Source: Stephanodiscus triporus (Eukaryota; Bacillariophyta; Thalassiosirophyceae; Thalassiosirales; Thalassiosiraceae). Taken from it: a stretch of DNA of 25,166 nt. This document shows positions 8,901-18,188 of the stretch, in pieces (position 1 is the first letter of the stretch; each line of letters starts with the position of its first letter). The stretch is from contig JALLAZ010000224.1 of assembly GCA_036939755.1 (NCBI GenBank), forward strand, positions 1 through 25,166, written 5' to 3'. Position numbers and translations under genes: made by a program. The notes below the pieces were generated by a model. It saw only the letters and a program-made list of their open reading frames with translations, was not told where the DNA came from and made no database searches.

Positions 8901-11900
8901 TATCAAGGGAGGTACGGAATGTTGGCAGCTATACCGTTGGTGCCCGCCATTGTTCGAGCTAAGTCGAGGTCGAAGTCCAAGGAACGCTACCAAATGAACA
9001 ATCAACAAGAGTACGAAGAGGGTGCAGGGCAATTCCAACGAGCACCAGCACCTGATATCGATGGACTTCCACCCAGTGGCATCAGCTACTACGACGCCTA
9101 CAGCCGTGGAATCGATCCGAATGATGGAAACTACGATGAGTTCGGCCTTTTGGATAGCAACATTACTTCTCCGCGTGGTAGATCTCGTAAAAACAAACTC
9201 CTTGGAGCCACTTTCGCTGCCAAGGTTGTACCAAATCGTCAGGGCGGCCTAGGCAAGAGAGATCTCAGGTATAAGAATGTCACTGCATCCTCGGCATTGC
9301 CCTTAACGATGGCAGAAGACGACTACTCCGCTGCTCCAATGACTGATGCCGACAATGACGGAGGGGTCAAACCCGACTTCAATCTCATGTCGCCCAAGTC
9401 ATTGTCATCGGCGCTTAACTTTATGAGCAGATTTCCTAATTCAAAGAGGTTTTCAAAGCTTGATTCAGACCTCGATTTGGATCAGGTGGCGCCGTCCCGA
9501 TCAGTTGAGGTGGAGGGCATGCCTTCATGGTTATTACCGCGTGATAATGGCGATAATGATCATGATGACGATAATGATCATGATGACGATAATGATCATT
9601 ATGAAGATAATTTGGTGGAAGGAGAGGAAGATGAAGATGAACTCGAGGAAAAAGAAGATGAAGTCGAAGATGAAGATGAAGTCGAGGAAGGAGAGGAAGA
9701 TGAAGATGAACTCGAGGAAGAGGAAGATGGCAAGTTTGGGTCTGAAGGAGAAGAGAGTATGGAGGATGAATATGCCTCTGAGAGCGAGGGCGACATCGAG
9801 CCCAAATCAACCCCTTCTCCACCCCCCGAAGCCACGTGGGTCAGCCCTGAGATGCACCAGACAAGGAAGACAAATGATATTGTCTCGTGGTATGACAATA
9901 CACCAGGCAATGATGATATATTATCACCGCAAGATTCGTTAATGTTTTCCCCTGACAGTTTAGAGGCGATGTACTCACCCACCGACTCGCCTCGAGAGCT
10001 GGCATCCAATATGGTTGATACAGGAAAGGCTCTGCAACACGACGCCAAGTACATGCCTGCTATGGCATCATCCCTAGCAAGCAATCTTGAGGAAGACATC
10101 GCGAGCTCAATGGATCAATCTGCAATGGCTGGATCAACATTTACTTCTGCGTCGAGACCACACCGCAAGCGTCACAAGGGCGCGGCATCTAAAAGACTCA
10201 TGCAAGCAAAGCAAGCCAAGGATCTCTTTGGAAGTCCCAAGAGGAATGGATGGTTTGACTCAATTAGAGACGCTGCATCAACACATGGACAGGTTTGGGA
10301 TCCCGTACTAGGATGGGTCAATTATTCAGAGCCAGAGGTCCACGGGGTCGTAGACCACGACTATTCTTCTATCGGAAGTTTGCACCTAACGCTTCCCCAC
10401 AAAATTGCGCAGGCAACAGGAGAACCTAATAGTACCAGTTATAAGAGGATGGCTGCTGACTTGCCAGAGAAGTGGGCACAGGAGCGTGCAACAGTGATAG
10501 CTGGTTCGAGAGGAGTCGTAATTAAGTCATCCGCAGATACAACCCTCACCGCAGACAATGATGATACCGTCTTTGACTCGATGACAGTGAGCACTGTGAA
10601 CACCGCTGCTGAGTCTTACAGTGTCAATGGAACCTCCCAATCTGCCCCCAAACGGCGTGCGGTTCCCCGTCATCGTACCACAGACAGGAGGTTGATCGCG
10701 TCTGCTCACCAAGATAAGAAACCTGTTGGATGGAAGGAATCAATGGAAAATGCCACAGCCCATGTAGTAAACTATGATGGTACAGGTCGACATTGGGATT
10801 ATGAAAAGGGCTGGATAAGGGCTGATGGGACTGTGGATGATGATATTAGTGTGTTGACGAGATCAACTTTGGATGGTGTTCAGCAGATGAATCAAGGCAG
10901 AAATGGAATCATTCACGTGACGGAAAGCGATTTGCTTCCGCCGGTCGTGGAAGAGGTGATTGACGATGCCAATTCCACTGCGGAGGAAGCCAATATGAAT
11001 ACTAAGGGCATGGAGCACATAGATGATTACTCTGATGGAAATGATATTGGAGAGCTCGTTGATGATTTTTCTGAGGGAAATGATAACAGAGGCAAGGAAT
11101 TGAATGGATCGCACAAACCATTAGACACCAATCGCGACATTGCTGATACCATTCAACCACAAGGAAGCGATAAAGAAAACCAGGAGAGCAAGAAAGAAGC
11201 TAGCTCTGTCGACCAAAGGCCCCCAGTCCCTGTTCCAAATAAAAACAATAACAAGCGGTCCCTCAACCAATGGTTAGAAAAGGCCAACAAGAATGCTCCG
11301 CCCAAGCACGATGAATCAGAGAATGCTGCCATAATTTCGAATGATACAAGAGAATCGAGTTCCTCGGATATGTTCAACAATAATAGCAAAGCCGGCAAAA
11401 TGCAGTCACAACCAACGCCATTTCATTACGCAAATTTTCCAGATTCATTTGGTGAAATTGAAGTTGGTGTCCAGGAAGTCAAAGTGGTGAAGGAAAAGTT
11501 CTCGGATGCCGATAGCGATTTGTTTGAACCGTCGAAAATTGATGTCTCTCAAAGCTTCATCAACATGATTAACCGTGCCAAATTTGATTCTTCGCAGCGA
11601 TTGGCACTTAAAAAAACTGAGTCTCGTGATTCTAATAGCACGGGGTTACCACCGCCGCCGCCGCCCCTACCGCATTCTTCTTCTCTGGCAACAGATCAGT
11701 CTCAATCAACAGTCGTGCTTGCGAAGTCATTAGAAGGCACCAGTGGTCCTGACGTGCCTCGATGGTTGAGTTCCATGGACAAGATGAATCGCCAACAGCA
11801 GTTGCCAGTGGGAGAAGAAAAGTCTTTGGCATCTGAGCTCGATAGCAATGTCCCTCAAGTGAACAAGACCGGTGGTGTCATCTCTGGCAGCAACGCTACT

Positions 11901-13553
11901 ACAGATGCTAGCAATGCTTATGGCACCAAAAATGCCAAGAAGGCTGCTGATTCCTGGATACAATCAAGGAAGGACCCGGAGAAGAAGGATGAGGTGGAAG
12001 TAGAAGAATCTCAAGCCCCATCCTCTGACAAGCCTATTGAAAACACAACAATGAGCAATATCGTTGGTCTCCGGGCCAAGTTCGAGAGTTACGAAAGCAA
12101 ATCAGCGCCTATCTTTGTAGCTACAAACAATCGCCCTGCAGAAAATCAGGTGTTTTTTCGATCTGCCGCCATGGGCATTCGATTGAAGCGCGGCGAGGAT
12201 GGAATTGTCCGCGTCGTATCAGTTACTGAAGCCACCGCTGGTTCCTCTATTGTACGGGACGGCGTCATCGAACCAGAGGACGTGGTGGTAGAGGCTGCTG
12301 GTGTTGACCTCCGAATGCCTATAACAAACAGCCAGTGGGGTGAGACTGTGACCAAGATTAGAAACGCACCGCGGCCAATGTTATTCGTAGTTGCCGCTGG
12401 TCCGAATAGGAAAGTTGAAGAGAAGCCAGAATATCAGCAGTCGCAATCCAGTATCCTTCCACCTCCAGCTAAGTATGTCATGGAATCTCGTCTCTCAAAG
12501 TCACCCGAGGGACAAGAAGTGCTCGAAACGCTTTCGGTTGCTCGCTCGTATGAACGTGTGCTTGAATCACTTTCGATGAAACGGCAACGGTCGCCTGTTT
12601 TAGCACCGCCTGCTGTTAAAATTACGAACAATAGGTCATCTCAAACCTCTGTTGAGGAAGCAGATACTACTGTCGGGGAAGAAGATCAGACAGCTTCCAG
12701 GACCGAAGAAGATCATGAGACACGCCACAACCCACGAAAAGAGTCACTTCTCAAGCGCATTGCGTCCGGCTGTGCCTCTCCCGCTATAGCCTGCAACGTT
12801 CCCTCTAACCTATCATCTCAGCAGTCATCGAGCCAGCTTAACAGTGAAGATGAAAACCATGTACCCATGGCACATTTACAATTTCTTCGTACGAACCCCA
12901 CAATTGCACGTGTTACCAATGCTGCCTCTCGTCGATACCCAGCGCTTTGTGGCAGGCCTGACACCATCTTTGAAGAACCCAGTGACGATGATACAAGGGA
13001 AACGAGGTCTTACAGAATGAAGGAAAGGTCATCGCGGAGGGATCTTCCGCAATCGAGCTCAAGATCCTTAGCATCGACGAATGATGATGGATCAAATACA
13101 TTTACAACAACAACATCGTATGATGCAAAAACCGCTGGAGCTAATACTGCTGGATCGATGGGATCCAGTACTGGTGGGGACAACACAGCCTTCCTCGAAA
13201 AGCTTGCATTCCAGTCCACAGTAGCAAGCAAATCAACAAGATCCCAGAGGGTTGAAGGCAACAAGAATCTATCTCAAGCGCAAAAACTAAGCAAGGCACC
13301 ATATGGCTTATCTCGGCACCTGATGACTGGATTTCAGTACCAGCAGCAGGGGAGTGAATTAGAATGGCCAGACAACGACGATCAGCAGCAGCCACAGTTA
13401 TTTTCAGAGGGTACAATCAACGATGCATCCACTTACAGCAATCGAAAGAAGATGGACCCCACAAGGCGAGTAGAATTGCCTGCTGCAGCAAAGGTTGAAG
13501 ATATGATGAATGAACTACAAGATGTTGACCCAGAAGATCAATGTGAAATATAA
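5925..13553 (+). CDS. Giant (2542 aa) acidic, mostly disordered protein with a C-terminal PDZ-like domain
   Basis: Uninterrupted 7.6-kb reading frame. The first ATG (5925, context GACCATG) is taken as the start. The N-terminal half is Asp/Glu-, Ala- and Gly-rich low complexity with basic patches (AFHRFRPRKKSRVRPR; NGLKKFLNQFSPKKRR near residue 650). A helical motif near residue 870 (RLFLRLLNSGMSPKEAALRI) loosely resembles a UBA-type three-helix fold. Two related aromatic modules begin near residues 1442 (GWFDSIRDAA, WDPVLGWV) and 1602 (GWKESMENAT, WDYEKGWI). Residues about 2076-2163 look like a PDZ domain: AAMGIRLKR carboxylate-loop-like start, a VIEPEDVVVEAAGVDL core, and PRPMLFVV as the last strand. 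A scaffold role is possible from PDZ plus disorder; the partner is unknown. I do not recognise an orthologue. The Pro-rich run near 11650 (LPPPPPPLP) could bind SH3/EVH1-like domains. Confidence 0.85.
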   Translation: MFVEIDDDSALGLLPSVKPKGFASPSAAPPALISPAMSAASGVGAGRRSPRFPDSPASMMRSPRSRTLGGPRALGLNLRRIRPAAAAAGRGDPPADAVVVANNNNNYYYDGASTTATGRHSAGAHTAATPVMRGGRKVGGGGAGAVAAPQVASPSPSPRRAVARGDDRQKMEDEYYRPTMLWEEDDDDDEDDEDTWDEDDEDDDDGDAIGGEEGVEVLDDGELPSLRRAGSGESGGKGGGAFHRFRPRKKSRVRPRILEGRGGGSAAAAAVGSAPPPLVAPSAAAAAAAGRAAQVAPAPAVVTQEQLKVAGFWSQLDVDDVDEAPTYDDDGDEEGEEMPMDERRDFSRSPGRRSRGGPPPLVARRREKEDDDDDDDDDADGKWAEAVGMDVVARVEDEDDDDVKTGGGSNRGGVPYLLSKAACYANDNAAAESLDKGDGGRKGNRKGKDDDGSIIGTYTGTIATESDDDQSLDRTFQAAEKRAGETTVNEDDDEDGGNPLLRCINDALLTVCGFGVDNAPARATTTTTTTTNAKDDVSPAKRRALEIVNRNRLTAAAAAAGATAVVISDGEDSLDDDDKYRVVGPPDGGDSVTIEEDTAIELQYHAADGAAWGDEKTTAFRLPMMPGLISPKSPGGSERDKKKDKKNGLKKFLNQFSPKKRRAHDDDDDGEPRKTLVTATTRSESGQEQSQRPKTKLTDMYSSLTFEQEILGEGDDDGGEDPPEKEPVADDHDDEGDRRESTQGERAASTAAGGTSAASGISAAARADLYEDEEELESEAAAWSTNKKNAYLRKLAERAKMDYAAKAATVGMLAERANKEYASRAGADGSAGEDDGRANAAASMPTLLLTTADGEDGSSSYNADYNSFSPAQKRLFLRLLNSGMSPKEAALRISQERDRPVVGADDDAMEQNDGYAADNRLRSPGYPDDEDDQPLMFADPPVDISGGALGESAELLVNTEEREQSDDSDGLQLDAADDISESEMAQEEGKSSYQGRYGMLAAIPLVPAIVRAKSRSKSKERYQMNNQQEYEEGAGQFQRAPAPDIDGLPPSGISYYDAYSRGIDPNDGNYDEFGLLDSNITSPRGRSRKNKLLGATFAAKVVPNRQGGLGKRDLRYKNVTASSALPLTMAEDDYSAAPMTDADNDGGVKPDFNLMSPKSLSSALNFMSRFPNSKRFSKLDSDLDLDQVAPSRSVEVEGMPSWLLPRDNGDNDHDDDNDHDDDNDHYEDNLVEGEEDEDELEEKEDEVEDEDEVEEGEEDEDELEEEEDGKFGSEGEESMEDEYASESEGDIEPKSTPSPPPEATWVSPEMHQTRKTNDIVSWYDNTPGNDDILSPQDSLMFSPDSLEAMYSPTDSPRELASNMVDTGKALQHDAKYMPAMASSLASNLEEDIASSMDQSAMAGSTFTSASRPHRKRHKGAASKRLMQAKQAKDLFGSPKRNGWFDSIRDAASTHGQVWDPVLGWVNYSEPEVHGVVDHDYSSIGSLHLTLPHKIAQATGEPNSTSYKRMAADLPEKWAQERATVIAGSRGVVIKSSADTTLTADNDDTVFDSMTVSTVNTAAESYSVNGTSQSAPKRRAVPRHRTTDRRLIASAHQDKKPVGWKESMENATAHVVNYDGTGRHWDYEKGWIRADGTVDDDISVLTRSTLDGVQQMNQGRNGIIHVTESDLLPPVVEEVIDDANSTAEEANMNTKGMEHIDDYSDGNDIGELVDDFSEGNDNRGKELNGSHKPLDTNRDIADTIQPQGSDKENQESKKEASSVDQRPPVPVPNKNNNKRSLNQWLEKANKNAPPKHDESENAAIISNDTRESSSSDMFNNNSKAGKMQSQPTPFHYANFPDSFGEIEVGVQEVKVVKEKFSDADSDLFEPSKIDVSQSFINMINRAKFDSSQRLALKKTESRDSNSTGLPPPPPPLPHSSSLATDQSQSTVVLAKSLEGTSGPDVPRWLSSMDKMNRQQQLPVGEEKSLASELDSNVPQVNKTGGVISGSNATTDASNAYGTKNAKKAADSWIQSRKDPEKKDEVEVEESQAPSSDKPIENTTMSNIVGLRAKFESYESKSAPIFVATNNRPAENQVFFRSAAMGIRLKRGEDGIVRVVSVTEATAGSSIVRDGVIEPEDVVVEAAGVDLRMPITNSQWGETVTKIRNAPRPMLFVVAAGPNRKVEEKPEYQQSQSSILPPPAKYVMESRLSKSPEGQEVLETLSVARSYERVLESLSMKRQRSPVLAPPAVKITNNRSSQTSVEEADTTVGEEDQTASRTEEDHETRHNPRKESLLKRIASGCASPAIACNVPSNLSSQQSSSQLNSEDENHVPMAHLQFLRTNPTIARVTNAASRRYPALCGRPDTIFEEPSDDDTRETRSYRMKERSSRRDLPQSSSRSLASTNDDGSNTFTTTTSYDAKTAGANTAGSMGSSTGGDNTAFLEKLAFQSTVASKSTRSQRVEGNKNLSQAQKLSKAPYGLSRHLMTGFQYQQQGSELEWPDNDDQQQPQLFSEGTINDASTYSNRKKMDPTRRVELPAAAKVEDMMNELQDVDPEDQCEI
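9552..9605 (+). repeat. 18-bp coding tandem repeat, three copies
   Basis: Three copies of GATAATGATCATGATGAC (third copy diverged) inside the giant gene encode Asp/Asn/His-rich DNDHDD units. Confidence 0.85.
9618..9719 (+). repeat. Acidic coding repeat with 69-bp periodicity
   Basis: A 33-bp block ending in GAACTCGAGGAA (9618-9650) recurs exactly at 9687-9719. The 69-bp offset is 23 codons, so the frame is kept. It encodes Glu/Asp-rich units such as EGEEDEDELEE. Confidence 0.75.
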
Positions 13554-13847
13554 TGCATAACCGACACCAGAGACAGCGCGCGTTCCCTGATCGATAAGTT
13601 TATGTAATACATATAATTAGTAAGGCAAATAACTACCGATCTTTTCTGTACAATACTCTTGCAGTTATTGTGCCACCTCAGTGCAAACACGTTAGGACAG
13701 GGCCAGCCTCGAATGATGGGATGGCAAGGAGTGCGGAGGAGGAGACATAATAGTACACTCAAAATATTGTCTAGTCTGGGCAGCCGCAAATCGAGCTAGA
13801 GAGATGATACAATGTTTAGAGCAGAAGGTGACAAAATAGCTGCTTAT
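13554..13847. other. Convergent 3' intergenic stretch
   Basis: About 294 bp between the stop of the giant PDZ gene (+) and that of NAA35 (-). It is AT-rich and presumably holds both 3' UTRs and poly(A) signals. I see no supported gene; the antisense ORF across it has no protein-like features. Confidence 0.5.
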
Positions 13848-16800
13848 TTACGTGATGATCAATGTACAATAGAGCTTATGAGCCTTGAATTCCAAACTGA
13901 CGCTTCTCTCTCCAGAGTTGAGGTCGCTGCCTTTCATCGACGCCAACTTGTGTAAAAACAGTGAGTTAGACACGCAAACCTTAGCTATTTGTAATATTTC
14001 TTGTCGCCGAATAGAAATGTATAAATCGTCGTCTCCACGTGTCAAACTATTAACGCATTCTTCTGAAACAATGACATCCAATAGCGAATCAACTATACCC
14101 TTAGCAGACCGAAAGCAATCTGCAGCAGAAGCTAGCAAATCTTTGCTCTGAACAGCGGAGAAGTCAGATCCCTTCACGTAATCGTCGTAGGAAAGGCTGG
14201 GGGGCTGAGCCAAAGTACGAAATACTTCAAACCTCTTCTCGAAACGCTTTTGGTGTGTAGTGAACATTGATATAGAGGCAGGCGGGTCACTGCAAGCGCG
14301 ACTCGCAGGCGTTAGATGCAAAAAATAAGTGACGGACAACAAATGTCAAACAAGGAAACTTACGGGAGCAACTTGACTTGGCGGAGAGCCGCAATATACC
14401 GCACCAATCCTCGGCATAAATTTCGATGGAGCAGGTAGGTTGTGTACTCCAGTCGGTCCTCGAAATCTTCCGCAGTAACTTCCATGCTCGCTTCAGTGGT
14501 TGAAGTGGAATTATCCGGGGATGAGGTAAGTGACTTCGACTTTTTGCCCTTTTTTGATTTGCCCTTCTTTTTATGTTGATTTTGCTGTTGCAACTGTAAC
14601 TTTGCCTTCGTCTGTTCCTTCTCTTCCAGTTTGATTTGCGATTCCATTTCTATCCTTTGTAATCTTTCTCTGTTGGCTAATCCCTTTATGTTGATCATGG
14701 CGCTCAGCAGAAAGTCCCGATACCAGAGGGCAGTACTGAGATCATACCATTTTGGGTACAATCCCATTTCTATTCCAAGACCAACGTATCTCTCCATCAA
14801 TCTTATTGTGTTCAGGATGACGTAGTTGGTAGCATATGCCGGCGTCGTCTTAGCATCCAGTCCATGCCCCTCTCTGAACTTCTCATCCACAAATGAGACT
14901 TCGTATTGCAGGCATTGAAATGCAGGTAGTAAGATGGACTCAGTAAACCCCCTCTCTCGATGTCGGTTGAGGCAAAGTGCTTTGAGAGTATCGTACATCG
15001 GTTTTGCCAGTAACGTCAGCAAATTAGTCGATGTGAGGAGCAGTTCTGGCACGGCACAACGTTGTCTCATGTGATGACCTATGTCCGAGAAAATTATCGC
15101 AGACTCAAAGTTGGATTACACACGAACATAAAAAAAATGCATTCAAATCAGCAAGGTGGACAACATGTATCAACAGACAGGTCAAGTATAATAGCCCACG
15201 AAAGTAGGGCAAAGCTGGGTTAAAAAGTTGATTCTCTCTGAACGAGTATTCTACGAAGACTTTGACACTCGTTTTGTACTCACGGAACCTTTTGTTCCAG
15301 TACGACTCACGAACAGAATATGAGTCCGGGAAACGCCAGCAGTACTTTGCTTATGACGAATTGATACATAGCCACCAACATTTGCGGCGAACGAGACTTA
15401 CCGACCATAACCGAGAAGTCGTGCTGCCCAAAAAGCATATCATCAAAGTAGAGATTCAGGACGACGAGGGAGCGAGAGAGGATATTCATCCCGATCGATG
15501 TCTCCATGTGTAGCCCTCCTCCCTCGGACGAGGAATTTATCACAGGCGCGGGAGGAGGGATCACGCCGCCACAGCCACGCATGGAATTATTCTCGAGCAT
15601 CGTGGTGATTCGTCCGAGGCTATTCCCATACAGAATGAGATCGCATACGCCCCACTCCAGCTCCGCCGCCATCCGCGAGAGGGACGACATCGCGTCCAAC
15701 GGACAGCGGAAGCGCGCCTTCCTCACTGGAGCATTCCCCAACAATCGTCGGTTGATGAACGGATCGAACGACGCGGCGAGGAGGAGATTTAGATCCGGTC
15801 GATCCGGCCTGATTTTCAATCTGCCATCCCGCCCGACCAAATCGAGCATCGACGATTTTCTCACGGCGTCGTTCTCGCGCAACTCGTCGAGCAGGCTCGC
15901 GGTCTCCCGCGATCTCTCGATCGCGACGCGCGCGAGGTCGCGTACGACGTCCCCGCCCCCGCCAAGGTTCGATAGTATTTGCACTGCCCCGTAGAACGAC
16001 ATCTGATAACGTAGGATAGTCTCGAAAGCGTCGATCGCGCTCGTCCTGTCGTTGTCGTCGACGACGTCGTCATCCCCCCCCCTCCCCTCGGAGCGTGAGG
16101 CTCGATATCGGCGAAGCGCGAGGAGGGCGGTTTCCCACGCCCTCTCGCAATACCTGGCCCCTTTCAGCGCCGGACAGAATCGTATCGTGGACGAGCGGTC
16201 CCTCGCGTCGCCCCGGCCCCGGCCTCGGCCCCGACCGCCGTCCTCGTCCTCGTCCTCGTATTCCGTCGTATCATCATTCCCATTCCCATTCCCATTCCCA
16301 TTCCCATTCCCGTCCCCCCCCCGACCGTGCATCGCCACCCCGAAGTCCTCGTCCTCGTAAAAATCCGCGTTAACAACGACCGATCGTATCGCCTCCGCGA
16401 TCCTCGTCGTTCCCAGGGACGACGCGAAGAGCACCCACCGCGCGACGACGGTCATGACGTTGTCCTCCTCCCCAACGACGACGTCGAAAACGTCCGCATC
16501 ATCATCATCATCATCATCAACGTCCGCCCCCCGATCGTCATCGCTTTTGCCGCCGCCGCACCCGTCCTCGACGATCTTCGTCGCGCCGAGCCGTCCTCCC
16601 ATGTCCGTCAGCACGCCGTCGTGCATCCACGTCATGCAGTACAGCGTCTCGGCGGCGGTCGATCCTCCCCCGTCCGATCCGACGTACGCCTCCAGCGCCA
16701 TCAGCTGCAGGAGCAATATCGGCAACAGCGAGTCGGATGACGGACGGAGATTCATCCAGTGGGGCAGGAGGGACGGACACGGCGACGACTCCGACTCCGA

Positions 16801-17265
16801 CTCCGACTCCGACTCCGACGACCCAGAGCACTGCATCATGACGGGCGCGATGGATCCATCGCTCAGGTCCGTTGGCGCGATGCGGGGGGGGAGGGCTCCG
16901 GTCGTCGTCCGACCGCCGCCGCCGTCGTCGTCGTCCACCAAGCGCGGCACCTCGCAGGAGTCCATCCGCGCGTCGCCAATCTCCAGCGCCGTCATGGCGT
17001 CGAGGAGGCTAAGCGTCGTCGGGGGAGTCGCCTCGTCGTCGTCGTGGTCGTGGTCGTCGTGGTCGTCGGAGGAGGAGGAAGATGGCGGGACGAACGGAAG
17101 GGAAGGCGACAGGCACGTCGAGGCGCAGCGTCGGATCAGGTCGGTGATGTCGATCATGTCGCAGTCGTCTTCGTCTTCGTCTTCGTCTTCGTCTTCGCGA
17201 CGATCGCCGTCGGTAGATGACGAGGACGACGAGGACGACGGCGGCGGCGGCGGCGGCGGCGGCAT
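13848..17265 (-). CDS. NAA35: NatC N-terminal acetyltransferase auxiliary subunit (NAA35/MAK10 family), three exons
   Basis: The minus-strand exons are 17265-15402, 15078-14364 and 14289-13848. They use clear GTAAGT donors and ATAG/GCAG acceptors, keep one frame throughout, and give 1006 aa. The N-terminal block LSLLDAMTALEIGDARMDS matches the Mak10/NAA35 signature (family: LMDAMSAIEMMDPKMD). It is followed by LLPILLLQLMALEAYVGSDG and ETLYCMTWMHDGVL, the equivalent of the family's cysteine/Tyr-rich helix block. The C-terminal part includes HHMRQRCAVPELLLTS and WYRDFLLSAMINIKG. NAA35 tethers the catalytic subunit NAA30 to ribosomes and completes NatC, which acetylates Met-hydrophobic N-termini in the cytosol. 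Yeast and human proteins are about 725-735 aa; the extra length here is acidic and simple-repeat insertions (GN, SE, ED and D tracts) in exon 1. Exon 1 is far more GC-rich than exons 2 and 3. Confidence 0.9.
14290..14363 (-). other. NAA35: Intron 2 of NAA35
   Basis: GTAAGTTTCC donor (first base 14363) and GCTTGCAG acceptor (last base 14290); 74 bp, phase 2. Splicing joins VKLLP to DPPASISMF in frame. Confidence 0.82.
15079..15401 (-). other. NAA35: Intron 1 of NAA35
   Basis: GTAAGTCTCG donor (first base 15401) and CGGACATAG acceptor (last base 15079), phase 1. Splicing gives SVMVG-HHMRQRC, a continuous Mak10-type sequence. At 323 bp it is the longest clear intron in the window. Confidence 0.8.
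16276..16312. repeat. Hexanucleotide microsatellite in NAA35 exon 1
   Basis: About six CATTCC units, read on the coding strand as a Gly-Asn run (GNGNGN). Similar in-frame microsatellites lie at 16497-16519 (Asp run), 16787-16817 (Ser-Glu run) and 17167-17195 (Glu-Asp run). Confidence 0.85.
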
Positions 17266-17448
17266 CGGGTTGGACGGTCTTCGGACGGCCTTGCGTGCCT
17301 ATGATGTACCTCGGGAGCTTCTTGCTGTGATGTTGGGGTGTGGTGGGTGGCTAGGAAGCACGGCGACGGCTCAGAACTCTCCCTCGTTTTTTCCCGCAAA
17401 TTGTCTGGACACCGCCCGCCCCCGCGGGCGTCCATCTAAGGCGAGGTT
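17266..17448 (-). promoter_or_regulatory. NAA35 upstream region
   Basis: 183 bp between the NAA35 start codon and the left inverted repeat of the mobile element. If the element boundary is right, the insertion truncated or replaced the native upstream sequence. A short GC palindrome (CCCGCGGG) lies at about 17421-17428. No TATA-like box is evident. Confidence 0.4.
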
Positions 17449-17475
17449 CAAGCTACCAGCCGCAAATACTGGGAA
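17449..17475 (+). repeat. Left terminal inverted repeat of the mobile element
   Basis: CAAGCTACCAGCCGCAAAT followed by ACTGGGAA, near-identical to the reverse complement of 22449-22475. Its inner end runs into a 17-bp palindromic stretch (ACTGGGAAATTCCCAGT, 17468-17484). Confidence 0.75.
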
Positions 17476-17887
17476 ATTCCCAGTTTAAGGTCGCGCAGTT
17501 GCTTTCTATTTCTTATGTAGGAATAAGTATATTTCGCTATTCCATAACCACGATAAGAGCAGCATCATCATCGCTCGCCGCATCGATCATCACACTTTTG
17601 GGTCTTGTAGACCACAATTGGAGGCCGCGCGCACGCTGTCACGTCATGGCCCTCACGTCGCATTAGGCGTGATGTGTGTTGCTGGCCGTCCGTGCGTGTG
17701 AAAAAGATGGCGCGTGAAAAAGCGCGTGTAAAAGGTGGCGTCTCTGTGTTCCTCCCGTCGCGCGCCGCGCTCTCCGCGCTGCTGCATGTTGCCGTCACGC
17801 TGTTTGCTGCCGCTGCGCTTCGCGCTCCCGACACTGCCGCGCCGCCGACATGCTATCGCCGACGTCGCGGTGTCGCGCTGGGGAATT

Positions 17888-17935
17888 GTCGATCGACGAC
17901 GCGGTCGTCGTGAGATCACCGCGTCGTCGATCGAC
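17888..17935. repeat. 18-bp perfect inverted repeat
   Basis: GTCGATCGACGACGCGGT (17888-17905) and its exact reverse complement (17918-17935) flank a 12-nt loop. It lies inside the proposed mobile element. Confidence 0.8.
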
Positions 17936-18160
17936 GCGACGACGCTACGACGAGACGACGCTGGACACTCGTCGACGACGGGAGACACGGACGGCGGCGG
18001 CGGGGAGGGGGGGTTGGAGGGACGGTCGTCGTCATCGTCGAACGATGGTAATACGAAAAAGGTCGTAGGAGGAAGAGGAGGAGGGGGGGGGGAGGGGGCG
18101 CGGAGGTGAGCCAAGTGGCTTCCTCGGTGGTCTTGATTTCTGGCCATACGATACAGCATC

Positions 18161-18188
18161 CATGTCGGGGTCGCGAGACCCCGACATG
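18161..18188. repeat. 12-bp perfect hairpin with GCGA tetraloop
   Basis: CATGTCGGGGTC and GACCCCGACATG flank the 4-nt loop GCGA, a GNRA tetraloop. As RNA this would be a very stable stem-loop. It lies inside the proposed mobile element. Confidence 0.8.

Noticed and set aside
15506..17488. Plus-strand ORFs of 100-344 codons opposite NAA35 exon 1
   Set aside because: Ser/Arg/Pro-rich mirror translations of the acidic repeats. The minus strand has the conserved NAA35 blocks and good splice sites.
17735..18109. Plus-strand ORF starting MASLCSSRR with a possible donor at 18108
   Set aside because: Arg/Gly-rich and overlaps a perfect hairpin. The opposite-strand frame looks more protein-like and neither is convincing.
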